A program made the translations under genes and the position numbers. From assembly GCF_040546815.1 (NCBI RefSeq), contig NZ_JBEPOO010000001.1:372001-436000 (forward strand): 64,000 nt of DNA. The letters run 5' to 3'. The notes beneath the pieces were generated by a model that did no database searches, was not told where the DNA came from, and saw only the letters and a list, made by a program, of their open reading frames with translations. Of the stretch, positions 8,437 to 16,959 are shown one piece after another. How positions within the stretch are numbered: position 1 is the stretch's first letter; the number at the start of each line of letters is the position of its first letter. This DNA comes from Devosia sp. 2618. Its GTDB lineage: Bacteria > Pseudomonadota > Alphaproteobacteria > Rhizobiales > Devosiaceae.

Positions 8437-9606
8437 TTAGTTCGCCTCGATGATGACGGATGCGCCATCGCGCAGGCCCGACAGCTTGGTGGCGACGATG
8501 GTGTCGCCGGCCGCCAGCCCTGTGCGGGCTTCGAGCATGCTGCCGCCTTCCCAGCCGGAGCCGACTTCGATGGCGCGTTCGCGCACCACGCCGTCCACCA
8601 CGGCCATGACAAAGCGCTCATCATCGCGGCTCTGCACGGCGGCGGTTGGCACGGCCAGCACGTCGTTGGCCTGCTGCACGACGATTTCGCCGGTGACGAA
8701 CATGCCGCCGCGCAGCTTGCCCTCGGCATTGTCGAGCGTGAGGTGAACCTTGATCGAGCGCGTGCCGGCTTCAGCGACTGGGCTGATGCGGTCGACCACG
8801 CCCGAGAACAGGGTGTTGGGCATGCCGGGGACGGTGAGGTTTACTGCCTGGCCGGGCTGCACCTTGCCGATGCTGCTCAGCCCGACAATGACTTCGACAC
8901 GCACCGAGGAAAGATCGACCAGCGACAGCATGGTGGTGCCGGGATTGACGATCTGGCCGGGTTCGATGCTGCGGGCCGAAACCGTGCCGGCGAACGGCGC
9001 GGCGACGCGGGCGCGGCGCAGATTGGTCTCGGCGAGCGTGACCTGCGTCTGCTGCGAGGTGATGGTGGCGGTCAGCCGATCAACCTCGGCGCGCGCATTG
9101 TCGAGCGCGGTCTGGGCGGAAAGGCCCTTGTCGGCCAGCAGTTGCGTGCGGTCGAGCAGAGCCTGTGCGGCCTGCAACTGCACCATGGTCGTCGCCATGG
9201 TGGCGCGCTGCTGGTCGAGCTGCAGCTGCAGATCGGTGGTGCCGACTTCGACCAGTAGATCGCCGGCGGCGACATGATCGCCTGGGCGGACCGCGACGGT
9301 TTCCGCAAGGCCAGAAACCTGTGACGCAATCGCAGCTTCCTGCAATGGATAGATGGTGCCGCTCACCCGGACATATTCCTGGATCTGGCGTGGCTCGACC
9401 AGAACGATCTCGACGGGATGCAGCCGCATGGCGCGCTCGACGGTAGGGGTCGATACCGTGGCAGCCAGCGGCGCGGATGGTGTTTCATTGCTGAGAAACA
9501 CCAGGCCAAGACCGACCAGAACGGCCAGACTAGCGGCGGACCAGAACCAGGCTTTCTTGCCGGACTTGGTGGGGATGCTCTCGATTTTGTCTGTAGCGTT
9601 ATCCAA
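8437..9606 (-). CDS. RND efflux periplasmic adaptor (membrane fusion protein)
   Basis: A 389-residue HlyD/AcrA-type adaptor linking the RND pump to an outer-membrane channel. It has an N-terminal membrane anchor (AWFWSAASLAVLVGLGLVF, about residues 19-37), a lipoyl/biotinyl half-motif pair (VSGLAETVAVRPGDHVAAGD and the later RVAAPFAGTVSARSIEPG), a helical hairpin between them and a beta-barrel region. The start is TTG at 9606 with GAGGT about seven bases upstream. No lipobox Cys is present, so it is membrane-anchored by the helix rather than by a lipid. First gene of the pump operon, divergent from the response regulator across about 150 bases. Confidence 0.92.
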   Translation of the reverse strand: MDNATDKIESIPTKSGKKAWFWSAASLAVLVGLGLVFLSNETPSAPLAATVSTPTVERAMRLHPVEIVLVEPRQIQEYVRVSGTIYPLQEAAIASQVSGLAETVAVRPGDHVAAGDLLVEVGTTDLQLQLDQQRATMATTMVQLQAAQALLDRTQLLADKGLSAQTALDNARAEVDRLTATITSQQTQVTLAETNLRRARVAAPFAGTVSARSIEPGQIVNPGTTMLSLVDLSSVRVEVIVGLSSIGKVQPGQAVNLTVPGMPNTLFSGVVDRISPVAEAGTRSIKVHLTLDNAEGKLRGGMFVTGEIVVQQANDVLAVPTAAVQSRDDERFVMAVVDGVVRERAIEVGSGWEGGSMLEARTGLAAGDTIVATKLSGLRDGASVIIEAN

Positions 9607-9755
9607 CGGGAGACCTCATGAATGGCATTCACCCCGTCGCGGGGCCAATTGGCAGCATCAATGATGTCAGTGGATTGCGTGAACGTTACGGGGGCGATCG
9701 CAATGCAGCGGCAATGTTGATCGCTAGAGTGCCAGTCATCGATAAGGACACTTGC

Positions 9756-10424
9756 ATGCGCATATTGCTGGTCGAAGATGAGATGGACATGGCTCGGGTG
9801 CTGACAGCGGCGCTCAGTCGGCACGATATTGTGGTCGACCATGCGCCCACGCTGGAGATCGCTGAAGAAGCGGCCCTGAGCGGAGTGCATGACGCGGTTC
9901 TATTGGATCGTAAATTGCCCGACGGCGACGGGCTGTCGCTCATTCCCATCCTGCGGCGCGGACAGGCCGGACTGCCGATCATCGTGCTCTCGGCGCTCGG
10001 CTCGCCCGACCATCGGGTGGCCGGGCTCGACAATGGTGCCGATGATTATCTCGCCAAGCCGTTTTCGACCGATGAATTGCTGGCACGGTTGCGTGCCGTG
10101 ATGCGTCGTCCAACCCAGATGGGCAATAGCACCGTCACCATCGGGAAACTGCATTTCAACCTGACCGAGCGCGCCGCAACGGTCAGCGGCGAGCCGCTTG
10201 AGTTGACGCGTCGCGAATTGCTGGCGCTGGAAATTCTCGTCCGTCGCGCCGGTCGAACCGTGTCGCGCAGCGCGCTCGAAGAGGCCGTCTATGGCTTTGA
10301 CGATGAGATCGCTTCCAATACGCTGGATGCTCACATCTCGCGGCTGCGCCGGAAACTGGCCGGGGCGGGCGTCGAAATCCACGGCATTCGCGGCCTTGGA
10401 TATCTGCTGAGGACCGCACCGTGA
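9756..10424 (+). CDS. OmpR/PhoB-family response regulator
   Basis: A 222-residue DNA-binding response regulator. I chose ATG 9756 (MRILLVEDE) because it begins the receiver domain and has ATAAGGA upstream; the reading frame is open further 5' but that extension has no domain. Receiver: acidic pair in VEDEMD, phospho-acceptor Asp51 in DAVLLDRKLP, Ser79, Lys101 in LAKPFS. The C-terminal half is a winged-helix domain ending in the usual SNTLDAHISRLRRKL and GIRGLGYLL segments. It overlaps the kinase gene by four bases and is divergent from the RND operon, which it probably controls; the inducing signal is not evident. Confidence 0.92.
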   Translation: MRILLVEDEMDMARVLTAALSRHDIVVDHAPTLEIAEEAALSGVHDAVLLDRKLPDGDGLSLIPILRRGQAGLPIIVLSALGSPDHRVAGLDNGADDYLAKPFSTDELLARLRAVMRRPTQMGNSTVTIGKLHFNLTERAATVSGEPLELTRRELLALEILVRRAGRTVSRSALEEAVYGFDDEIASNTLDAHISRLRRKLAGAGVEIHGIRGLGYLLRTAP

Positions 10425-11794
10425 AGCATCGCAAGCCAAAGTCGCTCCGCCGTACCCTGACGCGCAGCATGGTGATCATGCAGGCGCTGGTGCTGCTGAC
10501 TTTTGCATTGGTTGCGGCCGTCCAGATCATGAACCTGATCGTTGCCGAGCAGGTTCTGGATGGTTCGGTGGTCGACGACATTGCGCGCTCCGTCGAGCGC
10601 ACGCCCGATGGGGCGCTGGCGGTGGTTCCCACCAAAAAGCTGTCTGGGATTGCGGCCGACTACCCGGATTTCTGGTTCTTCGCCGCGGACGTCGATGGCA
10701 CTGCCACCGAAATGGGCAAAATCCCCGATCATATCGGGCTGATGGCCGACAATCTCTCGCGCATCAATCTGGCCAACATCGCCGATGTGGGCAATCCAAA
10801 TGCGCCTGCCGCGATCATTCGCCAGCATGTCAGCGATGCCGGACATTTGTGGATCATCACCGGTGGTGGCCCAAAGCTCGGCTTCGGCGGTATCTGGATT
10901 GCGGTGTCCAATCCGTTCTTCCTGGGCCTGCTCGGGTTCCTCACCATCGCATCCATTCTGATCATCCCCTTTATCGTGCGGCGGCAGTTGCGCGGGCTGG
11001 AGCTCATCGCTGCGGAAGCCGACACTATCAACGTCGATCAGCGCGGCGTGCGGCTGACCTCGACCAGCGTGCCGACCGAGTTGCACCCGCTGGTTAGCGC
11101 CATCAATCAGGCCTTGCAGCGGCTCGACGAAGGCATGGAGCGGCAGCATCGGTTCATGGCCGACGCTGCGCACGAATTGCGCACGCCGATTGCCATTTTG
11201 CAGACGCGGCTGGAACTCTTGCCCGAGACGGAAGAACGCCGTCTGCTGCTGCTCGATGCCGCGCGCCTCGGCAGCATGGCCAATCAGCTGCTTGATTTGC
11301 AGCGCATGGATCTGTCGCCGCAGCCTTTCGAAAAACTCGATCTAGTAGAACTGGCCTCGCAGGTCACATCAGACCTGGCGCCACTGGCCATTGCCGCAGG
11401 CGATGAGGTGTCATTTGAGGCCGAGGCCAAGTCGGTCATGGTGATGGGCGATAGCGGCGCCCTTTCGCGTGCCATCACAAACCTCATCCAGAACGCCATC
11501 GCCCACGGCGGTCAGGATATCGATATTGCGGTCAATGTCGGCAGTGACGGGCGACTGAGCGTCACCGATACCGGGCCGGGGATTGACCAGGAACACCGGG
11601 CGGAAATCTTTGAACCCTTCCACCGGGTCGCGCCACTCCAGCACGGCGCAGGGCTGGGCCTGAACCTCGTGCGAGACATCGTGCGGCGGCACAATGGCCA
11701 CGTTTCGGTCAGCGGCATCGAGGGCGGTGGCGCGGTGTTTGAGATCGCCTTGCCGCTGGCCGGCGAGCCGAGCAAGGCTCTGGCTTCAGCATGA
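10421..11794 (+). CDS. Sensor histidine kinase (QseC/TctE-like)
   Basis: A 457-residue membrane sensor kinase, GTG start at 10421 overlapping the response regulator stop. Topology: one helix at about residues 17-41, a periplasmic sensor region of about 120 residues without a recognisable fold, a second helix at about 165-187 and then a HAMP-like linker. Kinase core: H-box FMADAAHELRTP with phospho-acceptor His251, N-box AITNLIQNAIAHG near 351-363, G1 DTGPGI and G2 GAGLGLNLV. All catalytic motifs are intact. It phosphorylates the adjacent regulator; by position the pair senses envelope or drug stress and controls the RND pump. Confidence 0.92.
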   Translation: MKHRKPKSLRRTLTRSMVIMQALVLLTFALVAAVQIMNLIVAEQVLDGSVVDDIARSVERTPDGALAVVPTKKLSGIAADYPDFWFFAADVDGTATEMGKIPDHIGLMADNLSRINLANIADVGNPNAPAAIIRQHVSDAGHLWIITGGGPKLGFGGIWIAVSNPFFLGLLGFLTIASILIIPFIVRRQLRGLELIAAEADTINVDQRGVRLTSTSVPTELHPLVSAINQALQRLDEGMERQHRFMADAAHELRTPIAILQTRLELLPETEERRLLLLDAARLGSMANQLLDLQRMDLSPQPFEKLDLVELASQVTSDLAPLAIAAGDEVSFEAEAKSVMVMGDSGALSRAITNLIQNAIAHGGQDIDIAVNVGSDGRLSVTDTGPGIDQEHRAEIFEPFHRVAPLQHGAGLGLNLVRDIVRRHNGHVSVSGIEGGGAVFEIALPLAGEPSKALASA

Positions 11795-11824
11795 GCGCGA
11801 TGCATGCCATGCGCGGCGGTGCGC

Positions 11825-12298
11825 CTAGCTTTCGGCCATCTGTTTGGCAAAACCATTCATCTCGTCGAGGAACTTGGAAATCGCCCACAGGTCCCGCTCG
11901 GAGAATGTCTCGGTCAGCGCCAGATAGCTCTTTTCGAACTTTGCCAGCCGGGCCAGCGGTTCCTTGGCCTTTTCGACGTCCAGCTCGATCAGGATGCTGC
12001 GGCGATCCTCAGGGTTTGGCAGGCGGCGGGTATAGCCAACCGCTTCGAGCCGATCGAGCAGGGCGGTGCCCGAGCCGGAGGTCAGGTTGAGATGCGTACT
12101 GATCTGTTTGGGACTGATCGGCCGGCCGACCCGCTGCAAATAGGCAAGGCAAGCCATGTCGGTGGGATGCAGGTTCTGCATCTTTGCCGCCCGCCCGCGC
12201 GCCGTTTCCGTCGCGTCGACTAACTCCCGCAACGCCATCTGGATACCTCGCAAGACCTGCTCCCGCGGAGAGTATATGCTTGACGGTTGTTCTGTCAT
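11825..12298 (-). CDS. MarR family transcriptional regulator
   Basis: A 157-residue winged-helix repressor. ATG 12298 (MTEQPSS) is preferred over a TTG one codon upstream. The HTH lies in ISPKQISTHLNLTSGSGTALLDRLEAVG, followed by the wing YTRRLPNPEDRRSILIEL with the Asp-Arg-Arg typical of MarR proteins. It is divergent from the three-gene exporter at 12377-16026 with a MarR-type inverted repeat between them, so it most likely represses itself and the exporter until a phenolic or aromatic ligand binds. It converges with the sensor kinase gene, about 30 bases apart. Confidence 0.88.
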   Translation of the reverse strand: MTEQPSSIYSPREQVLRGIQMALRELVDATETARGRAAKMQNLHPTDMACLAYLQRVGRPISPKQISTHLNLTSGSGTALLDRLEAVGYTRRLPNPEDRRSILIELDVEKAKEPLARLAKFEKSYLALTETFSERDLWAISKFLDEMNGFAKQMAES

Positions 12299-12302
12299 CA
12301 AT

Positions 12303-12321
12303 TATCTCGATCATCAAGTTA
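12303..12321. promoter_or_regulatory. Putative MarR operator
   Basis: Imperfect inverted repeat TATCTCGAT-C-ATCAAGTTA, seven of nine positions paired, between the divergent marR-type gene and the exporter. It resembles the TATCTTGAT...ATCAAGATA sites bound by many MarR proteins. It lies immediately upstream of the regulator start, as expected for autorepression. Confidence 0.5.
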
Positions 12322-12376
12322 TATGGCAGTCGATGTAATATGATCCTGCCAGTTCGGCAAGTTTGGAGTTCCTTGA

Positions 12377-13606
12377 ATGACGCAGACTAAGTTGGAAACG
12401 GCAGGGGAAGCCACCCTGACGGCGCCGGTTCGTACGCTACCCGAAGTCACTGAAACTCCAGCGCCACCAGTGGCAGCCGGGCCGGGCAATGTCGAGCCGG
12501 TGATTGTGGTCGAGCAGCCGGCAGAGCAACCACAGAAGAAGCGCAAGAGCGCTGCGCGCAAGGCGGGGCTGTTCATTTTGTTCGTGCTGGGCGCGACCAT
12601 GGCCTGGCATGTGGCGACCGACCTTTTGGTGCCATCGAGCTCCACGGGCTCCGTTACGGCGCTGACCGCCTTGATCGCGCCGCGCGTCGCCGGGCAGGTT
12701 AGCCAGGTGCTCGTCGCCGACAATCAGTTCGTTGAGGCGGGCACGCCGCTGTTCACGCTCGATGCATCGCCATTCGATCTGGCCGTACGGCAGGCCGAGG
12801 CCAATCTGGCGCAGGTGACACAGACAGTCGGCGCCGGCGTCATCTCGCTGGCCTCGGTCGAAGCCAAGGTCAATCAGGCGCAGACCGCGCTCGACGGCAC
12901 GCGGGGCACCACCGAGCGCACCATCAACCTCTTCGAGCGCGGCCTCACCTCGCAGGCATCGGTCGATGCGGCCAATTCCCAGCTGGCGTCCGCTGAAGCG
13001 GGTCTTGCCTCGGCTAAGGCCGAACTTGATAGCGCTATTCTTCGCGCCGGTGCGGATGGTGTAGCCAATCCGCAGGTCGAAACGGCGCAGGTGCAGGTCG
13101 AACAGGCCCACCTCAACCGCTCGTTCGCCACCGTCGTTGCGCCCACCAGTGGCGTCGTGACCAATCTCAAGCTGGCACCGGGCCAGTTCGTCAATGCCGG
13201 CACGCCTGCGCTGACCTTTATCGAAAGCGACAGCCTATGGGTTGTCGTCGACATGCGCGAAAACCAGCTGGCCAACGTCAAGGTCGGTGATGAGGCTCGT
13301 GTGCTGTTTGACGCGGTGCCTGGCAAGACTTTTGACGGTCGCGTTCGTGGCATTGCCTGGGGCATCGATCCGGGCCGCACCGCAGCCAATGGCCTGCCAC
13401 AGAACCAGGCGATGAACCGCTGGTTCGAGCCCGCCCGCACCATTCCCGTCCATATCGAGCTGGCCGAAACGCAGCAGTGGCCGAGCAATGTCCGCGTCGG
13501 CTCGATGGCCAGCGCGCTGGTCTTTGCCGGTGATCGCAACTCGCCGATCTCGGCCGTGGCGAGCTTTATGCAGACCGTCTCGTCCTACGTCTCCTACCTC
13601 TACTGA
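12377..13606 (+). CDS. HlyD/EmrA/AaeA-type efflux adaptor
   Basis: A 409-residue membrane fusion protein. The cytoplasmic N-terminus (about 60 residues, Pro/Glu-rich then basic KKRKSAARK) leads into one membrane helix (GLFILFVLGATMAWHVA), followed by the lipoyl half-motif APRVAGQVSQVLVADNQFVEAG, a long coiled-coil hairpin rich in Ala and Gln, and the second half-motif VAPTSGVVTNLKLAPGQFVNAG. This layout is that of EmrA and AaeA, which pair with MFS or aromatic-acid exporters. GGAG precedes ATG 12377. First gene of a three-gene exporter operon divergent from the MarR regulator. Confidence 0.9.
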   Translation: MTQTKLETAGEATLTAPVRTLPEVTETPAPPVAAGPGNVEPVIVVEQPAEQPQKKRKSAARKAGLFILFVLGATMAWHVATDLLVPSSSTGSVTALTALIAPRVAGQVSQVLVADNQFVEAGTPLFTLDASPFDLAVRQAEANLAQVTQTVGAGVISLASVEAKVNQAQTALDGTRGTTERTINLFERGLTSQASVDAANSQLASAEAGLASAKAELDSAILRAGADGVANPQVETAQVQVEQAHLNRSFATVVAPTSGVVTNLKLAPGQFVNAGTPALTFIESDSLWVVVDMRENQLANVKVGDEARVLFDAVPGKTFDGRVRGIAWGIDPGRTAANGLPQNQAMNRWFEPARTIPVHIELAETQQWPSNVRVGSMASALVFAGDRNSPISAVASFMQTVSSYVSYLY

Positions 13607-13612
13607 CCGGCC

Positions 13613-14668
13613 ATGTTTATCGCGCCCCGCCCAGAGCTAGATGATGATCCGCTGTTTGCAGTGCGCGTCGGGCTGATGCCGCTGATCGGCTTCGTCATGG
13701 CGCTGTTGCTACAATCGCCGCTGCCGATGATCTATCCGACCCTGATGTTTTCGCTGCTGGCGGGCAACCGCAAGGCGTTCAATCCGGGCCGCGTGTTCGC
13801 GGCGCCGATCGTGTTCGGCGGCGCGCTTTGGATCATGTCGGGCATCGTGCTGATGCTGCAGGGCATGCCCAGCGTTTTGGTCATCGTCATGGGCGTGATC
13901 TTTTTTCTCGCCTTTTACATCATCCAGCGCACCGGCACGGCCTTCGGCATGCTGATCATTGTCGCGGGCGTGCTGATGTCGATCATGGGGCTCAGCTCCT
14001 ATCCGGCAATGGCTTATCTGCGCACCGAAATGACGAAGGCAGCGCTGTGCTCGGCTTTCGTCATCCCCATTCTCTACATGCTGTTGCCGCCCAAAACGCA
14101 GGAAACCCATGTCGATGATGCAGCGCCCGCCTTCGGCTATGGTTGGGGCACGCGCGCGGCGATCCGCACGGCGGTGATGCTGGGCTATGCGCTCTTTCTT
14201 TACACCATCCTTGATTCATCGAACCTGATGCTGGCCGTGTCCGGCATGTTCGTGTTGGTGCACTCGACGCGGCGTTCGATCTGGCAGGAGGCCGGGCAAC
14301 GCTCGTTCTCGGTGCTGCTGGGCGGCACGCTGGCCATGCTCATTCTTACCACCATGACCATTGCCGGTCATCTGGCGGTGCTGATGTGCCTGCTGTTTCT
14401 GGCCACTGTCTGGCTTGGCCACAGGATGCAGACCGGACGCCTGCCGGCCATGGCCTATCAGGATGCGGCATCGGTGATGATCTCGCTGGTGGGCAGTGCG
14501 CTCACCACATCCGAACCCGGCTTTGCCTTCCTGCAGCGCGCCGCGCTGACCATCATGGGGACCATCGCGGCGGCACTCGTCGTTTCGATCCTCGACACGC
14601 TTCTCATCAAAGAACCCAACACCATCGAAGATGCCGTTGCCGACCGCAACGCGCTGGAGAACCTGTAA
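13613..14668 (+). CDS. DUF2955/FUSC-like inner-membrane exporter subunit
   Basis: A 351-residue membrane protein with about ten hydrophobic helices in two groups separated by a hydrophilic stretch near residue 165 (PPKTQETHVDDAAP). It fits the DUF2955 family, related to the fusaric-acid resistance/AaeB transporters of aromatic carboxylic acids. The adaptor upstream (six-base gap) and the TolC gene overlapping its stop by one base make a complete AaeAB-like tripartite pump. Substrate unknown; aromatic acids are the best guess from family and from MarR control. Confidence 0.75.
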   Translation: MFIAPRPELDDDPLFAVRVGLMPLIGFVMALLLQSPLPMIYPTLMFSLLAGNRKAFNPGRVFAAPIVFGGALWIMSGIVLMLQGMPSVLVIVMGVIFFLAFYIIQRTGTAFGMLIIVAGVLMSIMGLSSYPAMAYLRTEMTKAALCSAFVIPILYMLLPPKTQETHVDDAAPAFGYGWGTRAAIRTAVMLGYALFLYTILDSSNLMLAVSGMFVLVHSTRRSIWQEAGQRSFSVLLGGTLAMLILTTMTIAGHLAVLMCLLFLATVWLGHRMQTGRLPAMAYQDAASVMISLVGSALTTSEPGFAFLQRAALTIMGTIAAALVVSILDTLLIKEPNTIEDAVADRNALENL

Positions 14669-16026
14669 TGAAACTGAGCCTTGGTTGCGCATTGAGCGTA
14701 TTTGCACTCGTCACTTTTGGTGCCGCTTCGTCTGCCAATGCGCAGTCCATTACCCAGGCTCTAACCATTGCCTATGACTACGCGCCCGACCTGCAGGCGG
14801 CATTGCTTGAGGCAAAGGCATCGGCCGAAAACGTGGCGCTGGCACAATCTGGCAAGCGCCCCACCATCGGCGCGTCGGTGGGCGGCACTTATAGCTGGAC
14901 CAATGGTGGCGGCTTCTCCACCGATACCACCGCGCTCAATGTCGGCCTCGGCTACAACCAGACCATCTTTGACAACTACAAGACCGAAGCGGAAATCGAA
15001 CAGGCCCGTGCCGGCGCCGAAGCTGCCGAATACCAGATCCGCAATACCGAGCAGAACGTTCTGCTATCGGTGGTTCAGGCCTATATGTCGGTGCTGACCG
15101 ACCGGCAGTTGGTGGCTCTCCGTCAGGACAATCTCAATTTCTTCCGCGCGCAGCTGCAGTCGGCGCGCGACCGGCTCGATGTGGGCGAGGGCACGCGCAT
15201 CGATGTGGCGCAGGCTGAAGCGCGGCTGGCGCAGGGCGATGCGGCCTATCGGGCCTCGGTCAATAGCCTCGAAATCAGCCAGGCGACGTTCCAGCGCTAT
15301 GTCGGCATGGCTCCACAAACGCTGGACGCCACCCACAACTACGGTCGGCTGATCCCGGCCAGCCTGCAGGCCGCCATCAGTGAAGCCGAAGTCCGCCATC
15401 CAGCCATCCTGATGTCCAAGGCCGCCATTCGCGCCGCCCAAGCCGGCAGCGATGCCGCGCAAGCCGCGTTCGGGCCAACCGCCACCGTCACCGGCTCGCT
15501 GGGGACCGGCATATCGAGCGGCAGCCAGTCGCCGGACGTTGTTCGCGGTAGCCTGGGCTTTCAGATTTCGGTGCCGATCTATGCCGGCGGCGCCATCGGC
15601 GCCAGCGTGCGCAAGGCCAATATCGCACAGATAAAATCGGAAGTGACGGCCATGTCGTCCTATGACCAGATCCGTCAGGCGGTCATCTCTGCCTGGGCCG
15701 GCATCCAGAGCGCTGATGCCCAGATCGCCGCCGCCAATTCGGCCGTCTCGGCCAGCCGCGTCGTCCTCGATGGCGTCATTCAGGAACGCGATCTCGGCTC
15801 CCGCACCACGCTTGATGTGCTCAATTCGCAAGCCGAACTCACCGCCGCCCGCGAAGGCTCGATCAACGCCTCCTCCAACAAAGTCATCGCCACGTTCTCC
15901 CTCCTCGCCGCCACCGGCCGCCTGACCGCCACCGAACTCGGCCTCGGCGTCGAGGTCAAATCGGCAGTGCGGTACAATCAGGTCGTCGAGGATGTGTGGC
16001 AGGATCTGCGGGTGGTCGCGGACTAA
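14668..16026 (+). CDS. TolC family outer-membrane efflux protein
   Basis: A 452-residue outer-membrane channel. ATG 14668 overlaps the preceding TAA by one base and opens a signal peptide (MKLSLGCALSVFALVTFGAA, cleavage after ANA near residue 26). The mature protein has the duplicated TolC pattern: SITQALTIAYDYAPDLQAA in repeat one and ISEAEVRHPAILMSKAAI in repeat two, each followed by long amphipathic helices and a beta-strand pair (GASVGGTYSW and ATVTGSLGTG). The ending with DVWQDLRVV is common in rhizobial TolC/BepC-like proteins. It completes the efflux pump and may also serve the orphan RND and MacAB systems in this window. Confidence 0.92.
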   Translation: MKLSLGCALSVFALVTFGAASSANAQSITQALTIAYDYAPDLQAALLEAKASAENVALAQSGKRPTIGASVGGTYSWTNGGGFSTDTTALNVGLGYNQTIFDNYKTEAEIEQARAGAEAAEYQIRNTEQNVLLSVVQAYMSVLTDRQLVALRQDNLNFFRAQLQSARDRLDVGEGTRIDVAQAEARLAQGDAAYRASVNSLEISQATFQRYVGMAPQTLDATHNYGRLIPASLQAAISEAEVRHPAILMSKAAIRAAQAGSDAAQAAFGPTATVTGSLGTGISSGSQSPDVVRGSLGFQISVPIYAGGAIGASVRKANIAQIKSEVTAMSSYDQIRQAVISAWAGIQSADAQIAAANSAVSASRVVLDGVIQERDLGSRTTLDVLNSQAELTAAREGSINASSNKVIATFSLLAATGRLTATELGLGVEVKSAVRYNQVVEDVWQDLRVVAD

Positions 16027-16046
16027 GGCAGGGGGCCATGCCGGGG

Positions 16047-16823
16047 TCACCTCCGCTCGAAGTATTTTGACGGCGTTACCCCCATCACCTTCTTGAAAGC
16101 GGTGATGAACGCTGTCGTCGACTGATAGCCGAGATCATCGGAAATTTGTTGAACGGTAGCCCCTGCTGCCAGTTGCCGGAGCGCAATGAGAAGCTTGAGT
16201 TGCGCCCGCCATTCGCCAAAACTCATGCCGGTTTCTCTGACGATCAGGCGCGCCAGCGTGCGCTCGCTCATCGCCAGATACTCTCCCCACTGCTGCACAG
16301 TTCGGCGGTCGGCCGGATTGTCCGTCAAAACGTCGACGATGCTGCGAAGTTTGGGATGCGATGGGATAGGTAGCTGAAGGTCGGCAATCGGCAGTCGCTC
16401 CAGCTCGCCAACCAGCACCTTCATGACGTCCAGCATATGCGCTTCGCTGCGGTCACTGACCTCCAGGTCATTGGCCAGCAACAGGATCAGGTCCCGCACC
16501 AGTGAGGACATTTCCAGCGTGCAGGTTTGGTTGGGAAGGTTTGCCGCGTCGGGCTTGACCAGCAGGAAGCAGACTTCGGCATTGATCGTCGCCTGACACC
16601 GATGCTCGATATTGCCCGGTATCCAAACCGCCCATCCAGGCGGCACCATCCACAGCGCGTCCGAAACCTGACACATGACCGCCCCGCGAAGCGCCAGGAT
16701 GATCTGGCCGCTTGGATGGCGATGCAGCGGGATTTCCGCCTCGGCCTCCGTCATCGTGACGTGCAGAGCAACCAAGGGCGCCTTCATCAGGTCGGGGGCA
16801 AAGACGTCAAACTGAACGGCCAT
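16047..16823 (-). CDS. nimR: AraC family regulator, NimR-like
   Basis: A 258-residue regulator with an N-terminal cupin fold (HRHPSGQIILALRGAV, then VPPGWAVWIPGNIEHRC) and a C-terminal AraC double HTH ending in DDLGYQSTTAFITAFKKVMGVTPSKYF. This arrangement, and the divergent neighbour of the CynX/NimT family, match Escherichia coli NimR (YeaM), which represses the 2-nitroimidazole exporter gene nimT. The ligand here is unknown and the symbol is by analogy. The 136-base space to the transporter gene should hold the operator. Confidence 0.7.
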   Translation of the reverse strand: MAVQFDVFAPDLMKAPLVALHVTMTEAEAEIPLHRHPSGQIILALRGAVMCQVSDALWMVPPGWAVWIPGNIEHRCQATINAEVCFLLVKPDAANLPNQTCTLEMSSLVRDLILLLANDLEVSDRSEAHMLDVMKVLVGELERLPIADLQLPIPSHPKLRSIVDVLTDNPADRRTVQQWGEYLAMSERTLARLIVRETGMSFGEWRAQLKLLIALRQLAAGATVQQISDDLGYQSTTAFITAFKKVMGVTPSKYFERR

Positions 16824-16959
16824 GGGTCGTGGTATGTCTGTTTTTGGAGATTGATTGTCCGAATACCTCGTATCCTGCCAGATTATCGAGCCCTAAGCTT
16901 GGACAATCTGCAGGCGGATGCGGTGAACAGCCGAACCGCGCCATTTTGGATCGGTCACC

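Noticed and set aside
7543..9258. 571-codon frame on the plus strand across the RND operon
   Set aside because: Shadow of the RND pump and adaptor genes; low-complexity His/Asp/Gly-rich translation.
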